Source: Streptomyces sp. PsTaAH-137
GTDB lineage: Bacteria > Actinomycetota > Actinomycetes > Streptomycetales > Streptomycetaceae
DNA: 64,000 nucleotides
Reading direction: 5' to 3'
Assembly: GCF_003259365.1 (NCBI RefSeq)
Contig: NZ_QLLY01000017.1
Location: 124,001 to 188,000, forward strand
Part shown: in pieces, positions 62,287 through 64,000 of the stretch
How the letters are laid out: each line of letters starts with the position of its first letter
Numbering within the stretch: the first letter of the stretch is position 1
The notes under the pieces: model-generated
Told to the model about the DNA's origin: nothing
The model's database searches: none
What the model saw: the letters and a program-made list of their open reading frames with translations, nothing else
Translations under genes and position numbers: made by a program

Positions 62287-63561
62287 CTAGGCGCCCTTGA
62301 CCTCGACGGCCGCGAGGTTCTTCTTGCCGCGGCGCAGGACCAGCCAGCGCCCGTGCAGCAGATCCGCCGTGGCCGGTACGTGGTCCTCGGCGGCGACCTT
62401 GACGTTGTTCACGTAGGCGCCGCCCTCCTTCACGGTCCGCCGCGCGGCCGACTTGCTGGCCACGAGGCCGACCTCGGCGAACAGGTCGACGACCGGACCG
62501 AGCTCGGTGACCTCGGCCTTCGGCAGCTCCGACAGGGCGGCGGCGAGCGTCGCCTCGTCCAGATCCGCCAGATTGCCGTCGCCCTGACCGAACAGCGCCT
62601 TCGACGCGGAGATCACGGCTGCCGTCTGGTCGGCGCCGTGCACCAGGGTCGTCAGCTCCTCGGCCAGCGCGCGCTGGGCCGCGCGGGCCTGCGGGCGCTC
62701 CTCGGTCTGCGCCTCCAGCGCCTCCAGCTCCTCGCGGGACTTGAAGGACAGGATCCGCATGTACGTCGAGACGTCACGGTCGTCCACGTTCAGCCAGAAC
62801 TGGTAGAACGCGTACGGCGTGGTCATGTCCGCGTCCAGCCAGACGGCGCCGCCCTCGGTCTTGCCGAACTTGGTGCCGTCGGCCTTCACCATCAGCGGCG
62901 TCGCGATGCAGTGCGCCGTCGCCTCCGGCTCCAGGCGGTGGATCAGGTCGAGACCGGCCGTGAGGTTGCCCCACTGGTCGGAGCCGCCCTGCTGGAGCGT
63001 GCAGCCGTAGCGCCGGTACAGCTCCAGGAAGTCCATGCCCTGGAGCAGCTGGTAGCTGAACTCCGTGTAGCTGATGCCCTCCTGCGACTCCAGGCGCCGG
63101 GCCACGGAGTCCTTGGTCAGCATCTTGTTGACCCGGAAGTGCTTGCCGATGTCGCGCAGGAACTCGATCGCGGACATCCCGGCGGTCCAGTCCAGGTTGT
63201 TCACCATGACCGCCGCGTTCTCGCCCTCGAAGTCGAGGAAGGGCTCGATCTGCGAGCGCAGCCGGGTCACCCAGTTCGCGATGGTCTCCGGGTCGTTCAG
63301 CGTGCGCTCCGCCGTCGGGCGCGGGTCGCCGATCTGGCCCGTGGCGCCGCCGACCAGCGCCAGCGGGCGCAGGCCCGCCTGCTGGAGGCGGCGCATGGTG
63401 AGCACCTGCACCAGGTGTCCGACGTGCAGGGAGGCCGCGGTCGGGTCGAAGCCGCAATAGAACGTGATCGGACCGTCCGCGAGCGCCTTGCGCAGTGCGT
63501 CCTCGTCAGTGGACTGGGCCCACAGCCCACGCCACTTCAGCTCGTCGACGATGTCCGTCAC
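62287..63561 (-). CDS. tyrS: tyrosine--tRNA ligase
   Basis: A 424-residue class I aminoacyl-tRNA synthetase. The HIGH motif appears as HVGH at 46-49, the KMSKS loop as KFGKT at 231-235, and tyrosine-recognition residues are in ITFYCGFDPTA and YSYQLLQGMDF-like EFSYQLLQGMDFLELY. The C-terminal S4 RNA-binding domain (about 360-424) starts VGLVASKSAARRTVKEGG. Start is GTG at 63561. It ends at a bidirectional hairpin. It is upstream-adjacent to the PmbA/TldE gene, with the same direction and 65 bases between. No T-box was noticed. Confidence 0.97.
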   Translation of the reverse strand: MTDIVDELKWRGLWAQSTDEDALRKALADGPITFYCGFDPTAASLHVGHLVQVLTMRRLQQAGLRPLALVGGATGQIGDPRPTAERTLNDPETIANWVTRLRSQIEPFLDFEGENAAVMVNNLDWTAGMSAIEFLRDIGKHFRVNKMLTKDSVARRLESQEGISYTEFSYQLLQGMDFLELYRRYGCTLQQGGSDQWGNLTAGLDLIHRLEPEATAHCIATPLMVKADGTKFGKTEGGAVWLDADMTTPYAFYQFWLNVDDRDVSTYMRILSFKSREELEALEAQTEERPQARAAQRALAEELTTLVHGADQTAAVISASKALFGQGDGNLADLDEATLAAALSELPKAEVTELGPVVDLFAEVGLVASKSAARRTVKEGGAYVNNVKVAAEDHVPATADLLHGRWLVLRRGKKNLAAVEVKGA

Positions 63562-63626
63562 GGTTCCGGGTCTCCTTGAACAGTTCTGATGGGTGCCCGA
63601 CCAGTCTATGGGCGATCGGAAAGCGC

Positions 63627-64000
63627 TCAGACGCCCTGGCTGACCGAGCTCATGTTGAAGTCCGGCACCCGCAGGGCCGGCATCGCAGCCCTAGTGAACC
63701 AGTCGCCCCACTCGCGCGGCAGCGTCTTTTCCGTGCGCCCGGCCTCGGTGGCCCGCCGCAGCAGGTCGACCGGCGACTCGTTGAACCGGAAGTTGTTCAC
63801 CTCGCCCACGACCTCGCCGTTCTCCACCAGGTACACGCCGTCGCGGGTCAGCCCGGTCAGCAGCAGCGTCGCCGGGTCGACCTCGCGGATGTACCACAGG
63901 CAGGTCAGCAGCAGCCCGCGCTCCGTGGCGGCGACCATCTCCTCCAGCGATCTGCCCGAGCCGCCGTCCAGGATCAGGTTGTCCCCGGCGGGCGCGACGG
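63627..64000 (-). CDS. PmbA/TldE metallopeptidase-like protein, C-terminal part
   Basis: The last 124 residues of a gene that begins after the window end. The sequence GDNLILDGGSGRSLEEMVAAT, LLLTCLWYIREVDPATLLLTGLTRDGVYLVENGEVVG and FRFNESPVDLL is the C-terminal domain of TldE/PmbA, the partner of TldD in cutting peptides such as modified precursors. The frame is open to the window edge. TldD would be expected next to it outside the window. Nothing suggests that the gene is broken. Confidence 0.9.
   Translation of the reverse strand, partial: VAPAGDNLILDGGSGRSLEEMVAATERGLLLTCLWYIREVDPATLLLTGLTRDGVYLVENGEVVGEVNNFRFNESPVDLLRRATEAGRTEKTLPREWGDWFTRAAMPALRVPDFNMSSVSQGV

Noticed and set aside
1..64000. 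tRNA, rRNA, insertion sequences or prophage
   Set aside because: I saw no tRNA-like cloverleaf, no rRNA stretch and no transposase or integrase motif. A tRNAscan or ISfinder run could still find something I missed.

Overview
The window is a high-GC actinobacterial chromosome segment, almost certainly from Streptomyces. The support is codon usage with G/C-rich third positions, frequent GTG starts, ATGA/GTGA start-stop overlaps, an ectABCD cluster next to a LAETG-anchored surface protein and a cobalamin locus, a Gbn-like nucleoid protein, and short repeats that I recognise as common in Streptomyces genomes. No phage, transposase, CRISPR array, rRNA, tRNA or large biosynthetic gene cluster was seen. 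It reads as conserved core or near-core chromosome.

Layout. 1-6 kb: the end of a semialdehyde dehydrogenase gene, a DUF1349 protein, a GNAT acetyltransferase, a DsbA/FrnE-like oxidoreductase, a class V aminotransferase, a truncated sigma factor, and a divergent MarR regulator / Old Yellow Enzyme pair with an operator-like palindrome. 6-9.3 kb: ectABCD on the minus strand (ectoine and 5-hydroxyectoine). 9.5-14 kb: a class V aminotransferase with a good terminator, an amidohydrolase, a 630-nt repeat-rich gap, the LAETG surface protein and a truncated haemoglobin. 13.9-23.4 kb: cobalamin genes (cobC-like fusion, CbiG-C/CobE protein, cobB, cobO, chelatase I/D fusion, cobQ, cobD) with a ZIP metal transporter among them and a B12 riboswitch ahead of cobD. 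The corrin-ring genes (cobI/J/L/M/H/N) are not here.

23.5-37.9 kb: a PiT phosphate transporter with a PHO-box-like site, a GH25 muramidase, class II aldolase and alpha/beta-hydrolase genes, a zinc metallopeptidase, an ABC-F ATPase preceded by a tiny leader ORF, the gbn-like gene behind a dense cluster of GATC sites, an enoyl-CoA hydratase, and an Asp23/Gls24-AmaP envelope-stress operon. 38-43 kb: an atypical SDR, a GH15 glucosidase/trehalase, SURF1, a small zinc-binding protein and a DEDDh exonuclease with a BRCT domain. 43-48 kb: a TetR regulator divergent from a four-gene operon (acetoacetate decarboxylase-like, SDR, two amidohydrolase-2 proteins) of unknown substrate.

48-54 kb: a VIT-family transporter, then a translationally coupled sterol-desaturase-family protein and lysoplasmalogenase followed by an alcohol dehydrogenase (possible ether-lipid breakdown), then a CopD-type protein and a CoA-transferase with unusual domain order. 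54-57.3 kb: two tandem secreted subtilases. 57.6-60.8 kb: a DUF485/ActP-type symporter pair and moaA. 60.8-64 kb: small stress and membrane proteins, tyrS and the end of a PmbA/TldE gene.

The best leads for new biology are the possible ether-lipid module (48.8-51.5 kb), the orphan decarboxylase/amidohydrolase operon (43.8-48.0 kb), the ABC-F leader ORF (31.5 kb), the GATC cluster ahead of the gbn-like gene (33.2-33.3 kb), and a genome-wide repeat that has entered the cobB reading frame (17.2 kb).
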